Source of the DNA: an uncultured bacterium
Lineage (GTDB): Bacteria; Patescibacteriota; Saccharimonadia; Saccharimonadales; Saccharimonadaceae
Direction: 5' to 3'
Assembly (NCBI GenBank): GCA_903844835.1
Contig: CAIMUU010000011.1
Location: 1-11,264, forward strand
Length of the DNA: 11,264 nucleotides
Shown: piece after piece, positions 1 to 7,185 of the stretch
How positions within the stretch are numbered: position 1 is the stretch's first letter
Layout: every line of letters begins with the position of its first letter
The notes under the pieces: model-generated
What the model saw: the letters and a program-made list of their open reading frames with translations, nothing else
What the model was told of the DNA's origin: nothing
The model's database searches: none
Program-made: the position numbers and the translations under genes

Positions 1-148
1 AAATACAATGTAATGCCTGAGCAATTTGCTCACCGACAACAACAGCGCCGTCACTTAAAGCAACGACTGCACAATCTTCATAACGATACTTTTCCAATAG
101 CTCAGCGCCTAGGATTATTCCAGCTTGTTCGCGACTTTCAAAATACAT
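1..148 (-). CDS. Phosphoribosyltransferase-like protein, N-terminal part only
   Basis: Reading leftward from an ATG at 148-146, the frame stays open to the window edge, giving 49 residues with the 3' part missing. The protein begins MYFESREQAGIILG and continues through EKYRYEDCAVVAL to SDGAVVVGEQIAQAL. This matches the start of the predicted phosphoribosyltransferase family found as stand-alone proteins in many bacteria: a start like 'F.dR..AG..La..L', then a beta strand 'vvalprGgvpvg..vA..L'. The PRPP-binding loop would lie outside the window, so activity cannot be judged. The usual 'PRGG' turn reads SDGA here. No Shine-Dalgarno precedes the ATG; an extended -10 (TGCTAAACT on the minus strand) puts the expected transcript start on the ATG itself. 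The gene is divergent from priA. Confidence 0.7.
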   Translation of the reverse strand, partial: MYFESREQAGIILGAELLEKYRYEDCAVVALSDGAVVVGEQIAQALHCI

Positions 149-180
149 ATGATTAGTTTAGCAGTATACTATTACTTATG
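146..180. promoter_or_regulatory. Divergent leaderless promoter pair
   Basis: The 29 bp between the two divergent start codons contain the 16-mer AGTTTAGCAGTATACT (155-170), an imperfect inverted repeat. Read rightward it supplies -10 TATACT at 165-170; read leftward it supplies extended -10 TGC-TAAACT at 163-155. From standard promoter geometry the start points fall at about 177/178 rightward and 148 leftward, which are the A residues of the two ATG codons. Neither gene has a Shine-Dalgarno, and no clear -35 was found for priA. Confidence 0.55.
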
Positions 181-2118
181 CACTACTATGAGGTGGCGCC
201 AAGCAAAATAATTCGGGCTGATAGTGAGACTTTCACATATTCATCCGATGACAAACTATCCATAGGTCAGATAGTGCTAGTTGAGGTTGGCAAAAAACAA
301 ATACTTGGCGTAATAGTGCACGAAACAATAAAACCAACTTACCCAACCAAAGCAATCACGAAAATCGTTGAGACAACACCACTACCAAAACAACTAATTG
401 ATTTATCGATGTGGCTGTCAAAATACTATGTCACACCACTAGCTACAGTACTGCAGGTAATCCTGCCTAAAGGCGTACAAAAAAAGCGACATGTGAAGAC
501 GGCCCAGCCAATCACTGTCAGCCGTAAGCGAACAAATATTGTATTCAACGAAGGACAGTTTAACACTTTAGAAATTCTTTCAAAATACAAATCCGGGACC
601 TTCTTGCTTCAAGGTATTACTGGATCAGGCAAGACAGAAATCTATATAGAGATTGCAAGGCAGGCAATTGAATCTGGGAAATCGGCAATCATTTTAGTAC
701 CCGAGATCGCTCTTACCTCGCAATTAATTGCTGAGTTTTCGCAACACTTTAATGACTTACTAGTTACTCACTCAAAAATGACCGAATCAGATCGCCACCA
801 AGTTTGGTCTGAGGCACTAACGAGTACAAAACCACGGGTCACGATTGGGCCACGCTCGGCTCTTTTTATACCACTTCGTCAAATCGGGGCAATTATTGTC
901 GATGAGGCTCATGAACCAAGCTACAAGCAGGAAAAGTCACCAAAATACTCAGCCCTTCGTGTTGCGACCATGCTGGGACGATATCACGAAGCCAAGGTCA
1001 TCTTTGGCAGTGCTACGCCGAATATTTCTGATAGATTTCTTGCAGAGCAATCCGACCATCCAATATTATTTCTTACAAAATTAGCCCGAAAAGACAGTAT
1101 CCCCCCCGAAATTTCACTTATAGATATGACCAAGCGAGCTAATTTTACGGCCCACCATTTTTTATCAAAACAATTAATAGATAATATTGAAAAAACGCTA
1201 AAAGCCAATAAACAAATTCTAATATTTCACAATCGCCGTGGGAGCACTAGCTCGACTCTATGTAAGAGTTGTGGCTGGAATGCTAAGTGCCCAAAATGCT
1301 TTTTACCCCTAACTCTCCATACTGATAGCCATTATATGCTTTGCCATATATGTGGATATCGTTCGAACGTGCCAACATCTTGCCCATTATGCAATAGCGC
1401 GGATATTATATTCCGAGGTATTGGAACAAAATTGGTCGAATCTGAATTAAAAAAACTATTTCCCAATGCAAATATTGCTCGGTTTGACGCGGACAACAAC
1501 AAAACAGAAGACGTGAATGCAAGATACCAAGATCTATATAATTGCTCAATTGACATTGCAATTGGGACACAAGTCATCGCCAAAGGCCTCGACTTGCCAC
1601 AATTACGAATGGTCGGCGTTATCCAGGCGGACACTGGGTTAGCGCTACCGGACTTCAACTCAAATGAACGCGCATTTCAATTACTCGCCCAGGTCATTGG
1701 CCGAGTCGGACGCAACGAACACCAGACGCAAGTTATCGTACAAACTTACCAACCGACCCATCTCAGTATTACCTGCGGGTTAAAACAAGATTACGAATCT
1801 TTCTATAAAGATACGATAGCCGAACGAAAAAAGGCTCTATTTCCGCCATTCACCCATCTATTAAAATTGACGTGTCTATATAAGACTGAGGCAACGGCAA
1901 TAAAGAATGCAAAGATTATGCTGTCTGAACTTAGGGATAAGATAAACAAAGATGTCCAGATATTAGGCCCAACACCAGCTTTTTACGAAAGACAACACGG
2001 CACATACCGCTGGCAGCTTGTCTTAAAAAGTCCAAAAAGGGAGTATTTAATTGATAGTCTTAAATTTATCCCAACAAAATCATGGCAATCCGAACTCGAT
2101 CCGACTAGCCTCCTCTAG
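178..2118 (+). CDS. priA: Primosomal protein N' (replication restart helicase PriA)
   Basis: PriA is the 3'-to-5' DNA helicase that recognises abandoned replication forks and reloads the replisome. This 646-residue copy has an N-terminal DNA-binding region (about 1-105), then superfamily 2 helicase motifs: Walker A GITGSGKT (146-153), DEAH (242-245), GSATP (277-281), and the C-terminal motifs IGTQVIAKGLD (462-472) and QVIGRVGR (505-512, normally QVAGRAGR). Between the helicase lobes are eight zinc-binding cysteines (362, 365, 371, 374, 389, 392, 402, 405), the PriA hallmark. It is shorter than E. coli PriA (732 residues), mainly at the N-terminus. No catalytic residue appears lost. The start at 178 lies 8 nt after a TATACT -10, with no ribosome binding site, implying a leaderless message. 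def and fmt follow, as in many bacteria. Confidence 0.96.
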   Translation: MHYYEVAPSKIIRADSETFTYSSDDKLSIGQIVLVEVGKKQILGVIVHETIKPTYPTKAITKIVETTPLPKQLIDLSMWLSKYYVTPLATVLQVILPKGVQKKRHVKTAQPITVSRKRTNIVFNEGQFNTLEILSKYKSGTFLLQGITGSGKTEIYIEIARQAIESGKSAIILVPEIALTSQLIAEFSQHFNDLLVTHSKMTESDRHQVWSEALTSTKPRVTIGPRSALFIPLRQIGAIIVDEAHEPSYKQEKSPKYSALRVATMLGRYHEAKVIFGSATPNISDRFLAEQSDHPILFLTKLARKDSIPPEISLIDMTKRANFTAHHFLSKQLIDNIEKTLKANKQILIFHNRRGSTSSTLCKSCGWNAKCPKCFLPLTLHTDSHYMLCHICGYRSNVPTSCPLCNSADIIFRGIGTKLVESELKKLFPNANIARFDADNNKTEDVNARYQDLYNCSIDIAIGTQVIAKGLDLPQLRMVGVIQADTGLALPDFNSNERAFQLLAQVIGRVGRNEHQTQVIVQTYQPTHLSITCGLKQDYESFYKDTIAERKKALFPPFTHLLKLTCLYKTEATAIKNAKIMLSELRDKINKDVQILGPTPAFYERQHGTYRWQLVLKSPKREYLIDSLKFIPTKSWQSELDPTSLL

Positions 2119-2125
2119 CCTCCCC

Positions 2126-2134
2126 TGATATAAT
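2126..2134 (+). promoter_or_regulatory. Extended -10 promoter for def-fmt
   Basis: TGATATAAT, just after the priA stop (2116-2118), is a perfect extended -10 (TGN-TATAAT). No good -35 is visible. Transcription would start near 2141, giving a UTR of about 28 nt without a Shine-Dalgarno. def and fmt may therefore be expressed separately from priA. Confidence 0.55.
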
Positions 2135-2168
2135 AGACAAGATTAATAAATCAATAGCAATCAAATAT

Positions 2169-2744
2169 ATGAAAAAAGAAAATATTATTACTCTACCAAA
2201 CCCACGCCTCAGACAGAGGTCGTCTAGGGTCCGTGTTGTCACGCCAGAAGTAAAAAATATAATTAAAGATTTGACCACAGTCGCTCTTGATTGGGAAGAT
2301 TCACGTCCACACGAAATTAGTGCTGCGATTTCAGCTGTCCAGATCAACCATTTAGATAGGATAATCATTGTTCGCAGCGACTTCGACGATAAGGCGGTTC
2401 GCGACTTTACTGCTCTAATTAATCCAGAGATTATTAAATTAGAGGGTGAAATTACTGAAGATTTTGAGGGCTGCCTTAGCGTCCCAGACGTTTACGGGAA
2501 AGTTCCACGCTACAATAAAGCGCGCGTTAAAGCCATGGACGTTGACGGCAACGAAGTTCGGTTTAAAGCTGATGGCTTTTTGGCCCGCATTATTCAACAT
2601 GAAGTCGACCACACTAATGGAATTGTCTTCATCGATAGAATACGAGACAAAAAGGACGCGTTTTATAAACTCGACGAGAAAGGCGAACTGCAACCTTTAG
2701 ATTATGACAAAGACATCAAAAACAATAGTATTCTTTGGGACTGA
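2169..2744 (+). CDS. def: Peptide deformylase
   Basis: Deformylase removes the formyl group from the N-terminal formyl-methionine of nascent proteins, using a metal bound by one cysteine and two histidines. Of 191 residues, motif II is EGCLSVP (100-106, metal ligand Cys102) and motif III is QHEVDH (143-148, ligands His144 and His148, catalytic Glu145). Both are intact. Motif I, normally GxGLAAxQ, is degenerate: SAAISAVQ (51-58) keeps the glutamine but lacks both glycines, so this is a divergent member. The start is supported by the typical N-terminus (ITLPNPRLRQRS). The region before the ATG is AT-rich, with no Shine-Dalgarno. The last 41 nt overlap the start of fmt in another reading frame. 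The pairing with fmt fits the shared formyl-methionine cycle. Confidence 0.92.
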   Translation: MKKENIITLPNPRLRQRSSRVRVVTPEVKNIIKDLTTVALDWEDSRPHEISAAISAVQINHLDRIIIVRSDFDDKAVRDFTALINPEIIKLEGEITEDFEGCLSVPDVYGKVPRYNKARVKAMDVDGNEVRFKADGFLARIIQHEVDHTNGIVFIDRIRDKKDAFYKLDEKGELQPLDYDKDIKNNSILWD

Positions 2745-3591
2745 CGATTTTAGCCTATCTACATTACAGAAATTAATTGAGGCTGGTTACAATATTGCTG
2801 CCGTCGTCACGAAGCCCGACAGCAAAAGCGGTCGTGGCCAAATGCTACAAATGTCTAGCGTAAAAAAACTTGCCGTAAAACACAACATACCCGTCTGGCA
2901 ACCAGATAAGGTAGCCGACATAAATGACAAGATTGCAAAATTAGGCAATGAAGTCATGGGCATATTGGTTAGTTATGGCAAGATTATTCCAATCACCACA
3001 ATTAACCTATTTAACCCAGGCATCATTAATGTCCATCCATCACTATTGCCTCAATATCGTGGCCCGTCACCTATTGAGTCGTCTATTAAAAACGGCGACC
3101 CACAAACCGGAGTATCAATTATGAAGTTAACGGCCGGTATGGACTCTGGTCCTATCTATGCCCAAATTATTCATAAGCTATCAGGTAACGAAACACGCCC
3201 AGATCTATACAGGACTCTTTCGGGTGCAGGCGCAATCTTATTAACGACTATTCTTCCGTTAATAATCGACGGCTCAATATCGCCAACCCCACAAGACGAA
3301 GATAAGTCTAGCTACTGCAAACTATTACTAAAATCTGATGCGCTGATAGACCCCATGACCATTTCGGCTAAACAATTCGAGCAAACGGTTCGCGCTTATA
3401 TAGGTTTCCCAAAGACTAAAATCATTATCGGCAAATCAGAGTTAATAATTACAAAAGCGCATATTTCAACTGGGCGAACATCCCCACTGGACGTTTTGTG
3501 CAAGGACAAAAAGTCTCTAACAATCGACGAGCTAGTCGCACCAAGTGGGAAAACAATATCAAACAAAGATTACATCAACGGCTATCTTTAG
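2704..3591 (+). CDS. fmt: Methionyl-tRNA formyltransferase
   Basis: Fmt transfers a formyl group from 10-formyl-tetrahydrofolate to methionyl-initiator tRNA. The 295-residue protein is slightly shorter than the usual 310-315. The N-terminal Rossmann-like catalytic domain starts with IVFFGT (8-13) and carries the catalytic triad Asn109, His111 and Asp147, within NVHPSLLPQYRGPSPIE (109-125) and GMDSGP (145-150). The C-terminal tRNA-binding domain follows; its linker reads QDEDKSSYCKLL, comparable to the usual 'Q...atYa.Ki'. The start lies inside def, so translation is probably coupled to the end of def; no close Shine-Dalgarno is present. The stop codon (3589-3591) shares bases with the stop of the convergent gene on the minus strand, and no terminator separates them. 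Confidence 0.94.
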   Translation: MTKTSKTIVFFGTDDFSLSTLQKLIEAGYNIAAVVTKPDSKSGRGQMLQMSSVKKLAVKHNIPVWQPDKVADINDKIAKLGNEVMGILVSYGKIIPITTINLFNPGIINVHPSLLPQYRGPSPIESSIKNGDPQTGVSIMKLTAGMDSGPIYAQIIHKLSGNETRPDLYRTLSGAGAILLTTILPLIIDGSISPTPQDEDKSSYCKLLLKSDALIDPMTISAKQFEQTVRAYIGFPKTKIIIGKSELIITKAHISTGRTSPLDVLCKDKKSLTIDELVAPSGKTISNKDYINGYL

Positions 3592-4016
3592 GATTTTTGA
3601 CTTCCCAAAATAATATCACGGCTACCGACAACTTCTTTTTTTAGTTCTTCGAGAACTTGTGCGACAACCTGTTTGTAGTCGGGGCGGTTAATCTCAAGCC
3701 ATTTTGTAGCAGCATATTCAGATTTTAGATTAATGTTCGTAACCTCAAGGTTAGTTGCCTTTTGAAGCCCGATAAACACAACATCATTAACATAGTCAGG
3801 TGAATATTTTGCTAACCATGCTGTGATCGTTGCATCCTGACGGTCAATGATTGATTCAAATTCCTCTAACTGCTCGTCACTAAGGCCATCGGATAATTTT
3901 GTGCCAACACGAAGCTCCAGCTCATCGTAAATATGCTGCAAGAATGGTTTTTTCTGTTCCTCGGGCAAATCATTTAGCCCAATATCCTCAAGAAATTTCT
4001 CATCTAATTTGAACAT
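3588..4016 (-). CDS. DUF5663-like protein of unknown function
   Basis: This is a 142-residue acidic, soluble protein without signal peptide or membrane segment. Its N-terminal 60 residues (FLEDIGLNDLPEEQKKPFL, then HIYDELELRVGTKLSDGL and SDEQLEEFESI) match my recollection of the DUF5663 pattern seen repeatedly in CPR bacteria: an LPEE turn, then two helices with ELRVG and LSDEQLEEFE. The C-terminal half (about 60-142) is helical with a basic patch near its end and is not recognised. The start is supported by a GGAG at 4028-4025, 8 nt upstream. It follows infB on the same strand after 111 nt, where many bacteria have rbfA, but I see no resemblance to RbfA. No function is assigned. Confidence 0.75.
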   Translation of the reverse strand: MFKLDEKFLEDIGLNDLPEEQKKPFLQHIYDELELRVGTKLSDGLSDEQLEEFESIIDRQDATITAWLAKYSPDYVNDVVFIGLQKATNLEVTNINLKSEYAATKWLEINRPDYKQVVAQVLEELKKEVVGSRDIILGSQKS

Positions 4017-4083
4017 ATCGATATCTCCTAATATTTATATTAACAGAATATTAGAATATCCAAAAATTCTTCAATAACATTCA

Positions 4084-4123
4084 GCGTTATTATAATCTAA
4101 CGCCACATACCGGAAGGATATGT
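4084..4123 (-). other. Two tandem hairpins between infB and the DUF5663-like gene
   Basis: Read on the minus strand, the first hairpin (4123-4105) pairs ACATA-CC with GG-TATGT around a UUCC loop with one bulged base. The second (4103-4084) pairs GCGTTA with TAACGC around an 8-nt loop. Neither is followed by a U tract, so they do not look like terminators. The second loop includes a TATAAT (4094-4089) that could be a -10 for the downstream gene, although no matching -35 was found. They could be processing or stability elements. Confidence 0.45.
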
Positions 4124-4127
4124 AAGA

Positions 4128-5900
4128 CTATTTGAGAGTTCTTTTAATTAATTCGCGAGTGAATAATTCAAGTTTGTCGCCAACTTCAAGTACTAGTTTC
4201 TTTGAAGTCTTCAGACTTAGGCCGCACATCTCACCTTCAAACACTTCCTTGGCCTCTTGTTGCTGACGTTGGATATTACCAACTTTTACTTCAGCAATTT
4301 GGTCCTTGGCTCGTTTTACTCTTGCCAACACACCAGAAATAACCTTCCCACTAGTTACTTCACCGCCTGCAATAACCTCATCTTTTTCGGTCCTAAAGAT
4401 ACCTTTTATTGTGACCTTACCAATTTCCGTTTCGACGACCTCTGGAGCAAGAAGCGCTTCCATTGATAAGCGCGCGTCATCAATCAATTTATAAATAACT
4501 TTAAATATTCGCACCTGGACGCCATCACGATTAGCAAGTTGCTTTACGGCAGTTGGGATTTCAACATTAAAACCATAAATTATTGTGCCCTTATCTGATG
4601 CTAGGCGAATATCATTCTCATTAATATTGCCAACACCACTGCCAATAATATGAAGATTAATCTCCCCTTGGCTATCGATAATTCGAAGACTATTAACGAC
4701 TGACACTAATGAACCCTGAACGTCAGCCTTAACAATTACGTTTAAATCTTGTGTGTCGGTTTGTTGATTCATCATTTTAAGCAAATCTGAACCAGTAATA
4801 TTTGTGCTGGCAGCATTTTTTTCATGCTCGACCCTAGCAGTCATAACCTGACGACGAGCCTCCTTTTCGTCCTTAACAACCGAAAAACTATCACCGAATT
4901 GTGGCAACTCCTTAAAGCCCGTAACTATTACTGGTGTCGATGGGCAGGCTTCTTTAATTGGTTTACCGGCAAAATCCAGCAATGTTCGAATCTTCCCATA
5001 TGACGTACCAGCAATCAAAAATGAGCCAGGTTTTAAGACCCCCTGCTCGACCAGCAAACCAACGACCGGTCCACGCCCGACTTCCATGTGCGATTCGATC
5101 ACTAAACCCTCAGCAGGAGTATTAATATCTGCTTTCAAATCTTCCATATCGGCCACCAAAAGAACCATATCGAGTAATTTATCGATATTCTGACCAGTTT
5201 TGGCACTAACCTCTACTATCACAATATCGCCGCCCCATTCTTCGGGGTTTAACCCATGTTCGGTCGCCAGTTGTGCCTTTACTCGAGCGGGGTCAGCAGC
5301 ATCTTTATCGACTTTATTAATCGCCACAACTATCTTGGCATTGGCAGACTTAGCAAACCTAATTGCTTCAATGGTTTGAGGCTTCACGCCATCATCAGCT
5401 GCGACCACGATAACAACAACGTCAGTAAGAGCCGCTCCGTGCTGTCGAAGAGCAGCAAACGCTTCATGCCCAGGTGTATCAAGAAGTGTGATTGTCCTGC
5501 TCTTATGAACAGTCTGATAGGCACTAATGCTCTGAGTAATACCACCAGCCTCACCCTCTGCAACTTTTGTTTTTAAAATCGCATCAAGCAAGCTTGTTTT
5601 GCCATGATCAACATGACCCATCATCGCAACAATTGGTGATCTGGTAATAGCACTTTCAGACAACTTGTGCACTTTATGGGCACTAAGAACTGCCGTCTCT
5701 TTTCTTTTCAACTCAACATCATTCAACCTTAATTCTTCAACAATGATTGTTGCAGTTTCAAAATCAATCCTTTGATTTATTGTGGCTGCAATCCCATTTT
5801 TAAATAACTCACCAATAAGAGTGGTGACTGGTAAATTCAGTTTTTCGGCAAGCTCACCTACGGTAATCGAGTCGGCAATCATGATAACTTTCTCGGCCAT
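4128..5900 (-). CDS. infB: Translation initiation factor IF-2
   Basis: IF2 is the GTPase that places formyl-Met-tRNAi on the small subunit and promotes subunit joining. The 590-residue copy has only a short N-terminal IF2_N-like segment (about 8-55) and lacks the long, repetitive N-terminal extension of E. coli IF2 (890 residues). All GTPase motifs are present: G1 GHVDHGKT (95-102), G2 GGITQ (119-123), G3 DTPGH (141-145), G4 NKVD (195-198) and G5 SAKTG (232-236). Domains II, III and the C-terminal tRNA-binding domain IV follow and are complete (GTIIYGFNV, then GEMCGLSL near the end). A GGAG at 5913-5910 lies 9 nt before the ATG. It sits 43 nt after the S1 gene with no terminator between, so the two are probably co-transcribed. 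Confidence 0.97.
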   Translation of the reverse strand: MAEKVIMIADSITVGELAEKLNLPVTTLIGELFKNGIAATINQRIDFETATIIVEELRLNDVELKRKETAVLSAHKVHKLSESAITRSPIVAMMGHVDHGKTSLLDAILKTKVAEGEAGGITQSISAYQTVHKSRTITLLDTPGHEAFAALRQHGAALTDVVVIVVAADDGVKPQTIEAIRFAKSANAKIVVAINKVDKDAADPARVKAQLATEHGLNPEEWGGDIVIVEVSAKTGQNIDKLLDMVLLVADMEDLKADINTPAEGLVIESHMEVGRGPVVGLLVEQGVLKPGSFLIAGTSYGKIRTLLDFAGKPIKEACPSTPVIVTGFKELPQFGDSFSVVKDEKEARRQVMTARVEHEKNAASTNITGSDLLKMMNQQTDTQDLNVIVKADVQGSLVSVVNSLRIIDSQGEINLHIIGSGVGNINENDIRLASDKGTIIYGFNVEIPTAVKQLANRDGVQVRIFKVIYKLIDDARLSMEALLAPEVVETEIGKVTIKGIFRTEKDEVIAGGEVTSGKVISGVLARVKRAKDQIAEVKVGNIQRQQQEAKEVFEGEMCGLSLKTSKKLVLEVGDKLELFTRELIKRTLK

Positions 5901-5943
5901 ATTCGTAAGCTCCTCTTCTATATATAAAGGCTAACCCTTTAAT

Positions 5944-7083
5944 TTATTTTTTTACTGACTTTGAAGTTTTTGTAGTTTTTGCAATTTTCTTGACATCAGT
6001 CTTTTTGGCCACTTTAGATTCTCTATTTAAGCTAAGAGAGATTTTACGGCTATCTTTTTCAACTGCTAATACTATAAAACTTTTGCGTTCATTTAGTGTA
6101 AAGACTTTTTCTGGGTCAACATCACTATCGCCACCAAGTTCGCTAACATGGACGAGCGCCTCGACAGATGAACTAATTTGAACAAATGCTCCAAAAGGCG
6201 TAATTCGCGTAATAGTTCCCTCAACTTTGTCGCCAGGTTTAAATTGATCAACCTCAGTCATCCATGGGTCTTCCGATAGCTGTTTAATGCTTAGGCTCAG
6301 ACGATCTTTATCGATGGCAATAATTTTTGCGTCGATAGTTTCGCCAACCTTTACATAATCCCCGGGATTGTTAACGCGCTCCCAGCTAATCTCACTGATG
6401 TGGACCAAGCCTTCTATCCCGTCAACATTTACAAATATGCCATAATCAACTACCCCAGTTACGACACCCTTAACCTTGTCGCCAACTGCAAGTTTTTCAA
6501 ATCGGGCAGCAAGCCCATCTTTGATAGCTTCTTTTTCGCTAAAAATTAATTTATTTGCTCGACGGTCACAATCAAGAATTCGAACAGTCAATTTTTTACC
6601 GATTAACACGCTTAGTCGTTGCAAGATTTCATCCTTATCACTACCACCAACTCGTGGGTAGTGCTCGGCAGAAAGTTGAGAAACTGGCAAAAAGCCTCGT
6701 ACTCCATCATATTCAACTAGCAAACCACCGCGGTTAGCATCATATGGAGAAACTTCAATTATTTCACCGGCTTCCATCTTAACTAATATTTCGTCCCAAC
6801 CACGATCCTTTGCGGCTTTTCGCAATGAAAGTAATGAATAGCCGTTATCGAGCTCAGTATCAACGACACTGGCCATAACCTCATCACCAATATTTAGCGC
6901 ACGATAAAAACCAACCTCACGGCGTGGCACCAAGCCAATACCTTGGGCGCCGAGGTCAACTAGAACCTCGTGTTTACGAATTGATAATACAGATCCGACG
7001 ACTGCGTCGCCTTGTGCTAACTGCTTAACGCTGTCGTTCTCGGCAGCGAGCAATTCATCCATTGTTGTGGATTTTGTTGTCAT
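5944..7083 (-). CDS. rpsA: Ribosomal protein S1 (four S1 domains)
   Basis: S1 binds mRNA on the 30S subunit during initiation. The 379-residue protein contains four S1 (OB-fold) repeats at about 23-88, 105-183, 199-268 and 282-353. Repeats 3 and 4 are the most typical (GVVTGVVDYGIFVNVDGIEG and GTITRITPFGAFVQI, each followed by LVHxSE). A lysine-rich tail (355-379) ends the protein. E. coli S1 has six repeats; four is usual in several other phyla. The start codon is preceded by AAGGAG at 7103-7098, about 14 nt upstream. That long gap contains a 5-bp hairpin (AGTCT/AGACT, 7099-7085) that would shorten the effective spacing but also uses two bases of the Shine-Dalgarno, so it may modulate translation. 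infB follows directly. A generic S1-domain RNA-binding protein is the alternative. Confidence 0.88.
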   Translation of the reverse strand: MTTKSTTMDELLAAENDSVKQLAQGDAVVGSVLSIRKHEVLVDLGAQGIGLVPRREVGFYRALNIGDEVMASVVDTELDNGYSLLSLRKAAKDRGWDEILVKMEAGEIIEVSPYDANRGGLLVEYDGVRGFLPVSQLSAEHYPRVGGSDKDEILQRLSVLIGKKLTVRILDCDRRANKLIFSEKEAIKDGLAARFEKLAVGDKVKGVVTGVVDYGIFVNVDGIEGLVHISEISWERVNNPGDYVKVGETIDAKIIAIDKDRLSLSIKQLSEDPWMTEVDQFKPGDKVEGTITRITPFGAFVQISSSVEALVHVSELGGDSDVDPEKVFTLNERKSFIVLAVEKDSRKISLSLNRESKVAKKTDVKKIAKTTKTSKSVKK

Positions 7084-7084
7084 A

Positions 7085-7103
7085 AGTCTTATTCAGACTC
7101 CTT
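7085..7103 (-). promoter_or_regulatory. rpsA ribosome binding site with hairpin
   Basis: On the minus strand AAGGAG (7103-7098) is followed by AGTCT-GAATA-AGACT (7099-7085) and, after one base, the ATG. The stem overlaps the last two bases of the Shine-Dalgarno. Folding and ribosome binding would compete, or folding would bring an otherwise distant site to normal spacing. Confidence 0.4.
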
Positions 7104-7185
7104 CCTTAATTTAATATTTCTAGAGTCACGTTTAAAACAATAACTCCAAGACTGTGACTTATTGTACCTCAGATGCAGCCTTTAG

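Noticed and set aside
1332..1658. 108-residue open frame on the minus strand inside priA
   Set aside because: It lies opposite the PriA zinc and helicase region, has no ribosome binding site and encodes no recognisable motif; the PriA frame is unambiguous.
2446..2700. 84-residue open frames on both strands inside def
   Set aside because: Both are shadows of the conserved Def motifs II and III, with no independent support.
5256..5576. 106-residue plus-strand open frame opposite the IF2 GTPase domain
   Set aside because: Antisense to invariant G motifs; no promoter, ribosome binding site or family resemblance.
5926..5940. Hairpin AAAGG-CTAAC-CCTTT between the S1 gene and infB, considered as a terminator
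   Set aside because: The stem is only 5 bp and is not followed by Ts on the minus strand, so infB is probably co-transcribed with the S1 gene.
7111..7140. Possible rpsA promoter TTGTTT / 18 bp / TATTAA on the minus strand
   Set aside because: The predicted start would fall right at the Shine-Dalgarno, and both hexamers are weak; not firm enough to list.
7124..7159. Inverted repeat AGTCAC...GTGACT upstream of rpsA
   Set aside because: Arms of 6 bp with a 24-nt gap occur easily by chance, and there is no U tract.
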